Positions 1-8,038 are shown, counted from the stretch's first letter. The stretch: DNA of 12,339 nucleotides from Paludibacteraceae bacterium (GCA_016292775.1 JAEDFN010000049.1:1-12339), one strand, 5' to 3'. The notes: a model not told the origin generated them from the sequence alone. Program-made: numbers and translations.

Positions 1-74
1 GAGCTATTCTTCAAATTTTGTCACTAATTTTGCAGTTGCTTGTTGAGAGTAGGGAAGGAAATAATGGTCCGTTG

Positions 75-108
75 TTGTGGATTATATAAAATAATATTAT
101 TACCTTTG
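75..108 (+). promoter_or_regulatory. Bacteroidota-type promoter for the GH97 gene
   Basis: TACCTTTG at 101-108 matches the Bacteroidota -7 consensus TAnnTTTG exactly. A TTG at 75-77 could be the -33 element, although the 23-nt spacer is a little longer than the usual 19-21. Transcription would start near 115, giving a leader of about 25 nt before the ATG at 139. This also argues against the longer reading frame that opens upstream of 101. The -7 match is seen directly; its activity is inferred. Confidence 0.6.
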
Positions 109-138
109 CATATTATTTGTGTAATAAAAATCAAGATT

Positions 139-2280
139 ATGAAGAAATTAGTTTTATTGTTTTTCAGTGTTTTATGTGTAGTAAATATTTCTGCTACTAC
201 ACTTATGTCTCCTAATCAAAAACTTAAATTGATTTTTGATATCAAAGATAGTGTGCCGGTTTACTCCCTTTTGTTTAAGGATAAGGCTGTAGTAGAGCAA
301 AGTATTATGGGTTTTGACTTATATGATGGTCCGGACCTCAGTACCGGTTTTGTATTATCAGAGGTAAAATTTTCTGAATATAACGATTTTTGGACTCCCG
401 TTCTCGGTCAGTATGACACTATTTACAACCGTTGTAATGCTTGTTTGGTTTCTTTAAAACAACCATCTACAGGGCGTGAAATGAAAATTGAATTTCGCCT
501 TTTTGATGAGGGGCTCGGTTTTAGATATATTTTCCCGCGTCAACCGGAATTAGCATATTTCCGTATTTTTAAAGAATTGACTCAATTTGCAATGTCCGGC
601 GACCATACAGCTTTCTGGATTCCCGGCTCTTTCGATACGAACGAATATTTTTATTATACCACAAAGCTCTCTAAAATTAATGCGGAAGAGGGCGATGGTA
701 GAGGCATCTCTACTCATAAGGTGTTTGATAAACGCGGGGTGCAAACTCCACTTATGATGAAAACTTCCAAGGGCTTATATATCAATATCTTCGAAGCCGC
801 TCTTGTGGATTATCCCGCAATGGCGTTGATATACAATAGACGTAAACAGACTTTTGAGGCTGCTCTTGCTCCGTCTCCGATAGATAGTATTTCCGCTTTT
901 ATGCAAACCCCTTGTAATACTCCTTGGCGTACTGTTATGGTTACCGAAAAGGCTGAAGATATTCTCGCTTCCAATATGATTCTAAACCTTAATGAGCCTT
1001 GTAAAATATATGATACCGACTGGATTAAACCAATGAAATATGTTGGAATATGGTGGGAAATGCATGTGCCGGGACGTGGCTCTTGGAATTATGCCGATGA
1101 GCCGAATATCAAACTCGCCGACACCGATTGGAAGAGTTTAAAACCTAATGGCCGCCACTCTGCTAATACCGAAAATGCTAAGAGATATATCGATTTTGCC
1201 GCTAAACACGGTTTTGATGGTGTGCTTGTTGAAGGCTGGAATGTCGGTTGGGAAGATTGGTCAGGAAATTGGAAAGAGGATGTGTTCGATTTCGTTACTC
1301 CTTATCCGGATTTCGACGTCTATGAGATTTATCAATATGCCGCACAACGTGGTGTGAAGATGATTATGCACCACGAAACGTCCGGAGCTGCTTCAAATTA
1401 CGAACGCCATATCGATGAGGCTTTCGACTTTATGAAGAGATACGGATATCCGGCAGTGAAAACAGGTTATGTGGGTCGTATTATCCCTCGCGGAGAAATG
1501 CATGACGGCCAATGGATGGTAAATCACTATAACAGAGTGATTGCAAAAGCTGCCGATAAGCAAATAATGGTAGATGCTCACGAGCCGGTTCGCCCTACAG
1601 GTCTTTGCCGTACTTATCCTAACCTCCTTGCTTGCGAAGCCGCTCGTGGTAACGAATTCAATGCTTGGAGCGCCGGAAACCCTCCTGAGCACGAAACAAT
1701 CCTCCCTTTTACTCGCCTCCTCGGCGGCGGTATGGATTATACTCCGGGTATCTTCGAAATTAAAATGGAGCATTACCAACCCGGTAACCCTTGTCAAGTA
1801 CATACTACTATTGCTAAACAATTGGCTCTGTATGTGACTATGTATTCTCCTTTGCAAATGGCTGCCGATCTGCCGGAAAATTACGAGAAATACCTCGATG
1901 CTTTCCAATTTATCAAGGATGTGGAATGCGATTGGCAAGATACTAAAATACTTGAGGCTGAGCCAGGTGATTATATTACCATCGCTCGCCAAGGTAAAAA
2001 GTCGGGAAATTGGTTTGTAGGTGCTATTACTGACGAAAATGCTCGTAAAGCTAAAATCGATTTCGATTTTCTTGACCCTAAAACAAAATATGTGGCTGTA
2101 GTCTATTCCGACGCTCCCGATGCCGATTGGAAAGCTAATCCTAAAGCTTATGAAATAAATACTTATATCGTTACTGATAAAAGTTCCGCTAAAATCAAAT
2201 TAGCTCCGGGCGGTGGTTGCGCCATCTCTATCAGACCTGCTACAGATGAGGATTTGGAGAAAAAATATAAAAAATTATAA
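139..2280 (+). CDS. Secreted glycoside hydrolase family 97 (SusB-like alpha-glucosidase)
   Basis: A 713-residue GH97 enzyme expected to release glucose from alpha-glucans or oligosaccharides in the periplasm. I chose the ATG at 139 because it gives a clean signal peptide (MKKLVLLFFSVLCVVNISA) just downstream of the promoter; the frame stays open upstream, but that extension is not signal-like. An N-terminal beta-sandwich (about 22-270) is followed by a (beta/alpha)8 barrel (about 300-590) and a C-terminal beta domain. Key motifs are HHETS (Glu413), DAHE (Glu482) and CEAARGNE (Glu500, Glu506). These sit at a constant offset of 26 from SusB Glu439, Glu508, Glu526 and Glu532 as I recall that numbering. 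Glu at 482 indicates the inverting, SusB-type mechanism rather than the retaining alpha-galactosidase-type subgroup that uses an Asp nucleophile. Glu169 may be a further calcium ligand. No susC/susD, regulator or other glycosidase lies in the window, so substrate cannot be read from context. Confidence 0.95.
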   Translation: MKKLVLLFFSVLCVVNISATTLMSPNQKLKLIFDIKDSVPVYSLLFKDKAVVEQSIMGFDLYDGPDLSTGFVLSEVKFSEYNDFWTPVLGQYDTIYNRCNACLVSLKQPSTGREMKIEFRLFDEGLGFRYIFPRQPELAYFRIFKELTQFAMSGDHTAFWIPGSFDTNEYFYYTTKLSKINAEEGDGRGISTHKVFDKRGVQTPLMMKTSKGLYINIFEAALVDYPAMALIYNRRKQTFEAALAPSPIDSISAFMQTPCNTPWRTVMVTEKAEDILASNMILNLNEPCKIYDTDWIKPMKYVGIWWEMHVPGRGSWNYADEPNIKLADTDWKSLKPNGRHSANTENAKRYIDFAAKHGFDGVLVEGWNVGWEDWSGNWKEDVFDFVTPYPDFDVYEIYQYAAQRGVKMIMHHETSGAASNYERHIDEAFDFMKRYGYPAVKTGYVGRIIPRGEMHDGQWMVNHYNRVIAKAADKQIMVDAHEPVRPTGLCRTYPNLLACEAARGNEFNAWSAGNPPEHETILPFTRLLGGGMDYTPGIFEIKMEHYQPGNPCQVHTTIAKQLALYVTMYSPLQMAADLPENYEKYLDAFQFIKDVECDWQDTKILEAEPGDYITIARQGKKSGNWFVGAITDENARKAKIDFDFLDPKTKYVAVVYSDAPDADWKANPKAYEINTYIVTDKSSAKIKLAPGGGCAISIRPATDEDLEKKYKKL

Positions 2281-2284
2281 TTTG
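2253..2284 (+). promoter_or_regulatory. Possible promoter for the coaC-coaB operon
   Basis: TTTG at 2253-2256 is followed, after 19 nt, by TATAATTTG at 2276-2284. This resembles the Bacteroidota TTTG / TAnnTTTG pair but has one extra base inside the -7 element. It overlaps the end of the GH97 gene and would start transcription near 2291, at the foot of the terminator hairpin. Only 13 nt separate the end of the T-tract from the coaC start, too little for a promoter, so coaC must be transcribed from here, from further upstream, or by readthrough. Weak candidate. Confidence 0.3.
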
Positions 2285-2291
2285 AATAATC

Positions 2292-2329
2292 TCTTTTGCC
2301 CGAAATTATTTTTCGGGCAAAAGATTTTT
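2292..2329 (+). terminator. Intrinsic terminator after the GH97 gene
   Basis: A perfect 14-bp stem (2292-2305 paired with 2311-2324, core TTTTGCCCGAAA / TTTCGGGCAAAA) with a 5-nt loop, followed directly by TTTTT and an AT-rich stretch. It begins 12 nt after the GH97 stop codon, as expected for the end of a single-gene transcript. The arms are symmetric, but no minus-strand gene converges here. Confidence 0.88.
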
Positions 2330-2342
2330 ATTATATCGTAAT

Positions 2343-2885
2343 ATGTTAAAAAACAAAAAGATAGTATTAGGAATTTCCGGCGGAATAGCTGCCTATAAGT
2401 GCGGCGAATTGGTGCGTCAATTAATCCAAGCCGGCGCGGAGGTGAGAGTGGTGATGACTAAGAATGCTCAACAATTTATTACCGTTGTTACTCTTCAAAC
2501 TCTCTCTCGAAACAAAGTATATACCGAAGTTTTTGAGCCTGTCGGAGTGTGGAATCCCGAGCATGTGTCACATAGCGATTGGGCGGATGCTATGATTGTT
2601 GCACCGGCTACTGCAAATATCATAGGTAAATTCGCTTCCGGTATCGCTGATGATGCCCTTTCTACTACATTCCTCGCCTTTGATAAACCCGTTTTCATTG
2701 CCCCGGCTATGAACGATAAAATGTATTCCCACCCTATTGTGCAGGCAAATATGGATAAATTAAAATCCGTAGGGGTGACTTTTATTGAACCTGCTTATGG
2801 TGAACTCGCTTGTGGTGCTGTTGGAAAGGGTAGAATGGAAGAGCCGGAAAATATCGTTGAGTTCTTGAATAATACAGATTTTTAA
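2343..2885 (+). CDS. coaC: Phosphopantothenoylcysteine decarboxylase (CoaC half of CoaBC)
   Basis: A 180-residue cytosolic FMN flavoprotein of the HFCD family. It decarboxylates 4'-phosphopantothenoyl-cysteine to 4'-phosphopantetheine in coenzyme A synthesis. The N-terminal GISGGIAAYK motif (10-19) is the FMN-binding strand-loop. HVSHSDW (74-80) carries the catalytic His74 (E. coli His75), PAMN (121-124) the substrate-clamp Asn124, and LACGAVGKGRM (155-165) the redox Cys157 (E. coli Cys158). The domain is complete. In most bacteria, including relatives I know in this phylum, it is the N-terminal half of a CoaBC fusion of about 400 residues. Here the frame ends in TTT-TAA at 2880-2885 and the CoaB half follows after 10 nt in another frame. 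The start codon lies just 13 nt after the upstream terminator's T-tract. Confidence 0.95.
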   Translation: MLKNKKIVLGISGGIAAYKCGELVRQLIQAGAEVRVVMTKNAQQFITVVTLQTLSRNKVYTEVFEPVGVWNPEHVSHSDWADAMIVAPATANIIGKFASGIADDALSTTFLAFDKPVFIAPAMNDKMYSHPIVQANMDKLKSVGVTFIEPAYGELACGAVGKGRMEEPENIVEFLNNTDF

Positions 2886-2886
2886 T
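2879..2886 (+). other. T5 run and UUU-UAA-U site at the coaC/coaB frame change
   Basis: Five Ts (2879-2883) run into the coaC stop codon TAA (2883-2885), and the coaB frame lies +1 relative to coaC. Removing one T, or slipping one base forward at UUU-U, gives TTT AAT AAG ATA AAT ATG, which reads Phe-Asn-Lys-Ile-Asn-Met straight into CoaB with no stop. This can be a real split, a +1 recoding site, or a homopolymer error; the sequence alone cannot tell which. Confidence 0.55.
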
Positions 2887-2895
2887 AAGATAAAT

Positions 2896-3537
2896 ATGAA
2901 AATATTGATTACTGCCGGGCCTACTTATGAGCGAATCGATCCCGTACGTTTTATAGGTAACTACTCTTCCGGCAAGATGGGTTATGCCATTGCCGACGCT
3001 TGTGCCGATGCAGGTCATGAGGTTACCCTTGTTTCGGGCCCCGTGCAAATAAAACCTGTAAACCCTAATGTGATGGTAGTTAAGGTAGAGTCTGCCGCTC
3101 AGATGCTCGATGCCGTAATGAAGTATTTTCCCGCTGCCGATGGTGCTGTGCTTTGTGCCGCTGTAGCCGACTTTACCCCTATTTCCGTTGCTGATAAAAA
3201 AATTAAACGTGAGGGGGATAACCTGGTTATAGAACTGAAACCCACTGCCGATATCGCTGCCACTGTCGGAAAAGCAAAAAAAGATAATCAGTTCCTTGTC
3301 GGTTTCGCCCTCGAAACTAACGATGAAGAGGCCCACGCTATCGATAAGATGAGAAGAAAAAATCTCGATTTTATCGTGTTGAACTCATTGAACGACAAAG
3401 AGGCTTGTTTCGGATATGATACCAATAAAATTACTATCATACGTAATACCGGCGAAATGAAACGATTCCCTCTTAAGTCGAAAAAACTCGTTGCCCTCGA
3501 TATCCTTAACGAAATTAACTCTATATGCATAAAATAA
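2896..3537 (+). CDS. coaB: Phosphopantothenate-cysteine ligase (CoaB half of CoaBC)
   Basis: A 213-residue cytosolic ligase that activates 4'-phosphopantothenate with a nucleotide (CTP in the bacterial bifunctional type) and joins it to cysteine, the step before CoaC. It opens with LITAGPT (4-10), then DPVRFIGNYSSGKMG (15-29), which contains the conserved Asn22 (E. coli Asn210). AAVADF (88-93), KKIKR (101-105, the catalytic lysine motif) and GFALET (136-141) follow. All CoaB motifs are present, so the gene appears intact. The ATG at 2896 falls where the linker to CoaC normally ends, and only four more codons separate it from the coaC end in a restored frame. It overlaps the next gene by 13 nt. 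CoaC and CoaB should still work together as a complex even if made as separate chains. Confidence 0.94.
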   Translation: MKILITAGPTYERIDPVRFIGNYSSGKMGYAIADACADAGHEVTLVSGPVQIKPVNPNVMVVKVESAAQMLDAVMKYFPAADGAVLCAAVADFTPISVADKKIKREGDNLVIELKPTADIAATVGKAKKDNQFLVGFALETNDEEAHAIDKMRRKNLDFIVLNSLNDKEACFGYDTNKITIIRNTGEMKRFPLKSKKLVALDILNEINSICIK

Positions 3538-4433
3538 TCTCTATTTTTTTAGCCTCGTTTCTGTCAATCACGTTGTGCGCTCAAGAGCTTAACTGTACTT
3601 TTACCGTTAATGCCCCTTCTGTGACGGATGTCAATAAACAAGTGTTCTCTACATTGCAAAGTGCAGTGACTGAGTTCCTTAACAATCAAAAATGGACCGA
3701 ACTCGTATATGCCGATAACGAGAAAATCAGTTGTAATTTCGTGCTTTTGGTTACTTCTGTCGAGAATGATGTGTTTACTTGTGAATTGCAAGTACAAGCC
3801 ACTCGCCCGGTTTATGGCACATCATATACTACAGGATTACTAAATACTCGCGATAAAAAGGTAATTTTTACTTATAGAGAGTTCGACCCTATCGAGTTAA
3901 ATACCTCAAGTTACGACTCAAACCTCACTGCAGTGCTGGCTTATTATGCCTATCTGATTATTGGTCTGGACCTCGACTCTTTCTCACGCTTGGGTGGTAC
4001 TGCTGCTTTTACTGCCGCAGAACAAATTGTAAACTCTTGCCAATCAAGAACTAATGATGCGGAAACTGCCGGTTGGAAAATGGCTTTCGCTGATAATAGC
4101 ACAAGATATTCTCTTATCAATGATATTATGAACGATAGCTTCTCAGGATTGCGCGATTTCTATTATGTTTATCATCGTCTCGCACTGGATAATATGGCGA
4201 AAAATGTGGATAATGCAAGAGCAAAAATAGCCGAAAATATTTCTATCCTTAGAGATATGAATCGTAAATATCCGGGTGCCGCTTTTATCAATGCATTTCT
4301 TAATGCTAAAAATGATGAGTTGATTAATATCTTCTCAAAATTCGGCACCTCCGAAGAGAAGAAAAATGTGCATGAAATACTTGTTGCTGTAAATCCTACC
4401 CTTGTGGAGAGATATAACCTTATTTTAGAATAA
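3525..4433 (+). CDS. Exported DUF4835 family protein
   Basis: A 302-residue protein with an N-terminal signal peptide (MHKIISIFLASFLSITLCAQ). Cleavage near residue 19-20 leaves a mature protein starting at about QELNC; the residues before Cys18 do not form a good lipobox. The stretch NKQVFSTLQSAVTEFLNNQ just after it, followed by KW, is the most recognisable signature of DUF4835, a Bacteroidota envelope family. I recall that some pipelines label it a type IX secretion protein (PorD), but nothing else of that system is visible here and I am not certain of the name. The body is a mixed alpha/beta region followed by a helical C-terminal third (about 205-302). It starts inside the end of coaB (13-nt overlap) and ends 6 nt before recN, so it is translationally tied to both. 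The molecular function is unknown. Confidence 0.8.
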   Translation: MHKIISIFLASFLSITLCAQELNCTFTVNAPSVTDVNKQVFSTLQSAVTEFLNNQKWTELVYADNEKISCNFVLLVTSVENDVFTCELQVQATRPVYGTSYTTGLLNTRDKKVIFTYREFDPIELNTSSYDSNLTAVLAYYAYLIIGLDLDSFSRLGGTAAFTAAEQIVNSCQSRTNDAETAGWKMAFADNSTRYSLINDIMNDSFSGLRDFYYVYHRLALDNMAKNVDNARAKIAENISILRDMNRKYPGAAFINAFLNAKNDELINIFSKFGTSEEKKNVHEILVAVNPTLVERYNLILE

Positions 4434-4439
4434 TTACCA

Positions 4440-6098
4440 ATGCTAAAACATCTATATATTAGTCAGTTCGCTATTATCGACACTCTAAATCTTGATATCC
4501 GACCGGGTTTTAATGTCATTACAGGGCAAACCGGTGCCGGAAAATCGATTATTATGGGGGCTCTTGCCTTGGTTATGGGCGATAGAGCTGATTATAAGGC
4601 TATTAGAAATGGCGCAAATAAATGCGTTGTCGAGGCGATTTTTGATGTATCTTCCGGCAATTTGAAATCTCTTTTTGATGATCTTGACCTCGACTATGCC
4701 GATGAATGCACTATTCGTCGTGAAATTACCTCCGCAGGAAAGTCCCGCGCTTTTATTAATGATACCCCCGTTAATCAACAGCAACTGCGCTCTGTTACTT
4801 CTCATCTTATTGATATTCACTCACAACACGAAAACCTTCTCCTTAATAATTCGCTATTTCAACTGAAGGTTGTGGATGCTGTTGCTCGTAATACTTCGCT
4901 TGTTTCCGATTATAAATCCGCTTTTAATCACTATTCCGAAATAAAAAAACAGCTGAATACTCTTCAGGAAAATGCCGAAAAATGGCTCGCTGAAAAGGAT
5001 TATAACCAGTTTCAGTTTAACCAACTTCATGAGGCTGATATTCGTGCTGATGAACAAACGGAATTGGAAGCGGAACTCGAAAAACTTTCTCATATCGAGG
5101 ATATTAAGTCCGCCCTTCAAGTGGCGGATGCTATACTTTCTAATGATGATGCAGCTATTGCTCAACTCAAAATAGCGGAACAAAACCTCGGAAAAATAGC
5201 AGATTTCGATAAGGATTTTGCCGATATTTATGGCAGGTTAAACTCTGCAATCATCGACTTAAAAGATGTTGCCGCCGATGTGAGCAGCGCTTTTAACAAT
5301 GCGGATTACGACCCGCAACGCAAACTCCTGGTTGAAGAAAGATTGAATACTATATACTCTTTAGAGCATAAACATAATGTCAATTCTTGCGAGGAATTGA
5401 TTTCTATATATAATGCTTTTGCCGAAAAATTGGCCCGTATCGACTCTTTTGATGATGATATCAAGGCGTTACAAATGCAACTAAAAGAGGCGGAAAAAGT
5501 TATGATTACTGCTGCTGATGCCCTCTCCGATTCCCGCCTTTCGGTTAAAGATTTAATAGAAAAAGAGCTGAGAGAAAAACTCGTTTACCTCGGTATTAAT
5601 AACGCTAATGTTGAGGTAAATATCTGTAAAGCTGATAATTATACAGTAAACGGACATGATGAGGTGTCGTTCCTTTTTTCCGCTAATAAGAATGCTCCTC
5701 TTCGCCCTATCGCCTCTATCGCTTCCGGCGGTGAAATATCTCGCGTTATGCTGGCTATTAAATCGTTGATAGTTAAAACAAAAGATATCGCCACTATTAT
5801 CTTTGATGAGATAGATACCGGTGTGTCCGGTCTCGTTGCACAACGTATGGGTGAGATGATGAAATCTTTATCATCTGATATTCAGGTGATTGCAATTACT
5901 CACCTGCCTCAAATCGCCGCTAAGGGTACTACCCATTTTAAGGTTTATAAGGTGGATGATGACAAAGATACTTTATCAAAAATTATCCCTCTTAATGATG
6001 AACAACGATTATTGGAAATAGCGGAAATGCTTTCAAGTGAAAATCCTACTCAAGCTGCTGTCAATGCCGCTAAGGAATTATTATTAACAGATAAATAA
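4440..6098 (+). CDS. recN: DNA repair protein RecN
   Basis: A 552-residue SMC-like ATPase that acts in the cytosol on DNA double-strand breaks, tethering ends and assisting RecA-dependent repair. The N-terminal half-domain has the Walker A motif GQTGAGKS (29-36). A long coiled-coil arm spans about 160-375 with a break near the middle. The C-terminal half-domain has the ABC signature ASGGE (428-432), the Walker B motif TIIFDEIDTGVSG with Asp456 and Glu457, and a D-loop followed by ITHLPQIA. The length is the normal one for RecN (about 550). It begins 6 nt after the DUF4835 gene and ends 11 nt before the ABC-F gene. No LexA-type operator or separate promoter is visible, so it appears to be expressed constitutively with the operon rather than as a classical SOS gene. 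Confidence 0.96.
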   Translation: MLKHLYISQFAIIDTLNLDIRPGFNVITGQTGAGKSIIMGALALVMGDRADYKAIRNGANKCVVEAIFDVSSGNLKSLFDDLDLDYADECTIRREITSAGKSRAFINDTPVNQQQLRSVTSHLIDIHSQHENLLLNNSLFQLKVVDAVARNTSLVSDYKSAFNHYSEIKKQLNTLQENAEKWLAEKDYNQFQFNQLHEADIRADEQTELEAELEKLSHIEDIKSALQVADAILSNDDAAIAQLKIAEQNLGKIADFDKDFADIYGRLNSAIIDLKDVAADVSSAFNNADYDPQRKLLVEERLNTIYSLEHKHNVNSCEELISIYNAFAEKLARIDSFDDDIKALQMQLKEAEKVMITAADALSDSRLSVKDLIEKELREKLVYLGINNANVEVNICKADNYTVNGHDEVSFLFSANKNAPLRPIASIASGGEISRVMLAIKSLIVKTKDIATIIFDEIDTGVSGLVAQRMGEMMKSLSSDIQVIAITHLPQIAAKGTTHFKVYKVDDDKDTLSKIIPLNDEQRLLEIAEMLSSENPTQAAVNAAKELLLTDK

Positions 6099-6109
6099 CT
6101 ATTTTATAT

Positions 6110-8038
6110 ATGTTTGCAGCAGAAAATCTGACAGTAGATTTTACCGGAACTCCATTATTCGAAGACATCTCTTTCCTTATCAATCCGAAAGAAAAAATTG
6201 CCCTTGTTGGTAAAAACGGGGCAGGTAAGTCTACGTTGCTGAAAATTTTTGCCGGCTTACAACAGCCATCTCACGGTAGGGTAGTGATACCTAAAAACGC
6301 CACCATCGGCTATTTACCACAACATTTGCTTGTTAAGGACGAGAAAACGGTACTTGAAGATGTGAAGAGTGCTTTTTCTAAACTTCTTGATACTCAAGCT
6401 ATTCTGGATAAACTCAACAACGAACTCGCCTCTCGTACCGACTATGATTCGCAAGAATATAATGATATTATCGAGGCCGTTGCCATGTATAATGAGCGAC
6501 TTTCTATTATGGGAGCGCATAATATGATGGGGAAAATTGAGAAAACTTTATTGGGGCTTGGCTTTCTGCGAACGGATTTCGACAGAAATACTTCGGAATT
6601 TAGTGGCGGTTGGAGAATGCGTATTGAATTGGCTAAAATACTCCTTTCCCATCCCGATATCCTGCTTCTTGACGAGCCTACAAACCACCTCGATATCGAG
6701 TCAATACAGTGGTTGGAGCAGTTCCTCGCTTCTTCATCAAGTGCCCTCTTGCTCGTAAGTCATGATAAAGCCTTCCTGGATGCGGTAACTTCTCGTACTA
6801 TCGAAATTTCACTTGGCAGAATTTATGATTATAAGGCGAATTATTCCAAGTATTTGGAATTGAGAGCGGAACAGCGTGAACAACAGTTGAGAGCTTTTGA
6901 AAATCAGCAAAAAATGATTGCCGATACCGAGGATTTTATTGAGCGTTTCAGATATAAAGCCACTAAGGCTGTACAGGTGCAAAGCCGTATTAAGCAACTG
7001 GAAAAATTACAACGTATTGAAGTGGATGAAGAGGATAACTCCGCGCTTCGACTAAAATTCCCTCCTGCACCTCATAGCGGCGTATTACCTGTTGATATCG
7101 AGGCTCTCACAAAAAAATACGACTCCTTGCTTGTACTCGATAATATCGATATGCAAATTTCTCGTGGCGAGAAAGTGGCTTTCGTCGGTAAAAATGGTGA
7201 GGGTAAATCCACTCTCGTTAAATGTATTATGAATGAGGTGGAATATAGCGGTAAATTAAAGTTAGGTCATGGCGTAAAAATAGGTTATTTTGCTCAAAAT
7301 CAAGCCTCTTTGCTTGACGAAAATCTTACCGTTTTTGAAACTGTAGATTATGCCGCCGTGGGGGATATACGCACTAAAATCCGGGATATTCTCGGTGCTT
7401 TTATGTTCGGTGGTGCCGCTTCTGATAAAAAGGTCAAAGTGCTCTCCGGTGGCGAGCGTAGTCGCTTGGCTATGATTAAATTACTCCTTGAACCGGCAAA
7501 TCTATTAATCCTCGATGAGCCTACAAACCACTTGGATATGCGCTCTAAAGATGTGCTCAAAGAGGCTATCCGTGCTTTTGACGGCACCGTTATCCTCGTC
7601 AGTCACGACAGAGATTTCCTCGATGGGCTTGTTAATAAGGTCTATGAGTTTGCTAATCATAAGGTTAAACTGCATCTCGGCGGTATTAAAGAATTCCTCG
7701 AAGAGAAGAAAATTGATAACCTTAAGGAGATAGAGCGACGTGCCGTTACTACTGAATGTAAGTCGCAGGATAACACCCCTTCAGAGAATAAATTAGCATA
7801 CGAAGCAAGGAAAGAACTGTCTAAAAAAATAAAGAAAATAGAACGCTCTATTGCCGATACCGAAAAGGAAATAGAACAATTGGAAAATTTATTGGCTGAT
7901 ATTGAGGCAAAATTTGCTGAAGGTAATTCTTCGGAGTCTCTCGTAAAGGAATATAATTCAAAAAAACATCTGCTCGACCAAAAAATGTATGAGTGGGAAA
8001 TCCAAAATGAAGAGATAGAACAGCTTAAGTCTATGTAG
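6110..8038 (+). CDS. ABC-F family ATPase (ribosome-associated type)
   Basis: A 642-residue soluble protein with two ABC ATPase domains and no membrane segments. ABC-F proteins bind the ribosomal E site and help stalled or unusual translation states; some confer antibiotic resistance by target protection. ABC1 has Walker A GKNGAGKST (34-42), signature SGGWRMR (165-171) and LLLDEPTNHLD (Asp188, Glu189). A charged inter-domain linker helix (about 235-325) follows, with no obvious EttA-style arm. ABC2 has GKNGEGKST (360-368), signature LSGGERSR (445-452) and LLILDEPTNHLD (Asp469, Glu470). The tail (about 545-642) is a Lys/Glu-rich coiled coil, as in Uup and related housekeeping ABC-F proteins. 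Its placement beside an rRNA methyltransferase fits a translation role. I do not assign a subfamily, and resistance activity is not indicated. Confidence 0.93.
   Translation: MFAAENLTVDFTGTPLFEDISFLINPKEKIALVGKNGAGKSTLLKIFAGLQQPSHGRVVIPKNATIGYLPQHLLVKDEKTVLEDVKSAFSKLLDTQAILDKLNNELASRTDYDSQEYNDIIEAVAMYNERLSIMGAHNMMGKIEKTLLGLGFLRTDFDRNTSEFSGGWRMRIELAKILLSHPDILLLDEPTNHLDIESIQWLEQFLASSSSALLLVSHDKAFLDAVTSRTIEISLGRIYDYKANYSKYLELRAEQREQQLRAFENQQKMIADTEDFIERFRYKATKAVQVQSRIKQLEKLQRIEVDEEDNSALRLKFPPAPHSGVLPVDIEALTKKYDSLLVLDNIDMQISRGEKVAFVGKNGEGKSTLVKCIMNEVEYSGKLKLGHGVKIGYFAQNQASLLDENLTVFETVDYAAVGDIRTKIRDILGAFMFGGAASDKKVKVLSGGERSRLAMIKLLLEPANLLILDEPTNHLDMRSKDVLKEAIRAFDGTVILVSHDRDFLDGLVNKVYEFANHKVKLHLGGIKEFLEEKKIDNLKEIERRAVTTECKSQDNTPSENKLAYEARKELSKKIKKIERSIADTEKEIEQLENLLADIEAKFAEGNSSESLVKEYNSKKHLLDQKMYEWEIQNEEIEQLKSM

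Noticed and set aside
1..100. Short open stretches on both strands at the window start, possibly the end of an upstream gene.
   Set aside because: Several frames are open over less than 90 nt and none has a recognisable protein or start, so no gene can be supported.
40..138. Upstream extension of the GH97 frame by 33 residues (TTG at 40, ATG at 64).
   Set aside because: A consensus -7 element lies at 101-108, inside this extension, and the ATG at 139 gives a clean signal peptide.
1393..1992. 199-codon reading frame on the minus strand within the GH97 gene.
   Set aside because: It lies wholly antisense to the conserved catalytic region and its translation shows no domain; it is a by-product of codon use.
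2782..3336. 184-codon minus-strand frame across the coaC/coaB junction.
   Set aside because: It covers conserved CoaC and CoaB motifs on the opposite strand and has no recognisable product.
6110..8038. ABC-F gene as an antibiotic resistance determinant.
   Set aside because: It has a Uup-like C-terminal coiled coil, no obvious long resistance-type linker, and sits in a housekeeping operon.
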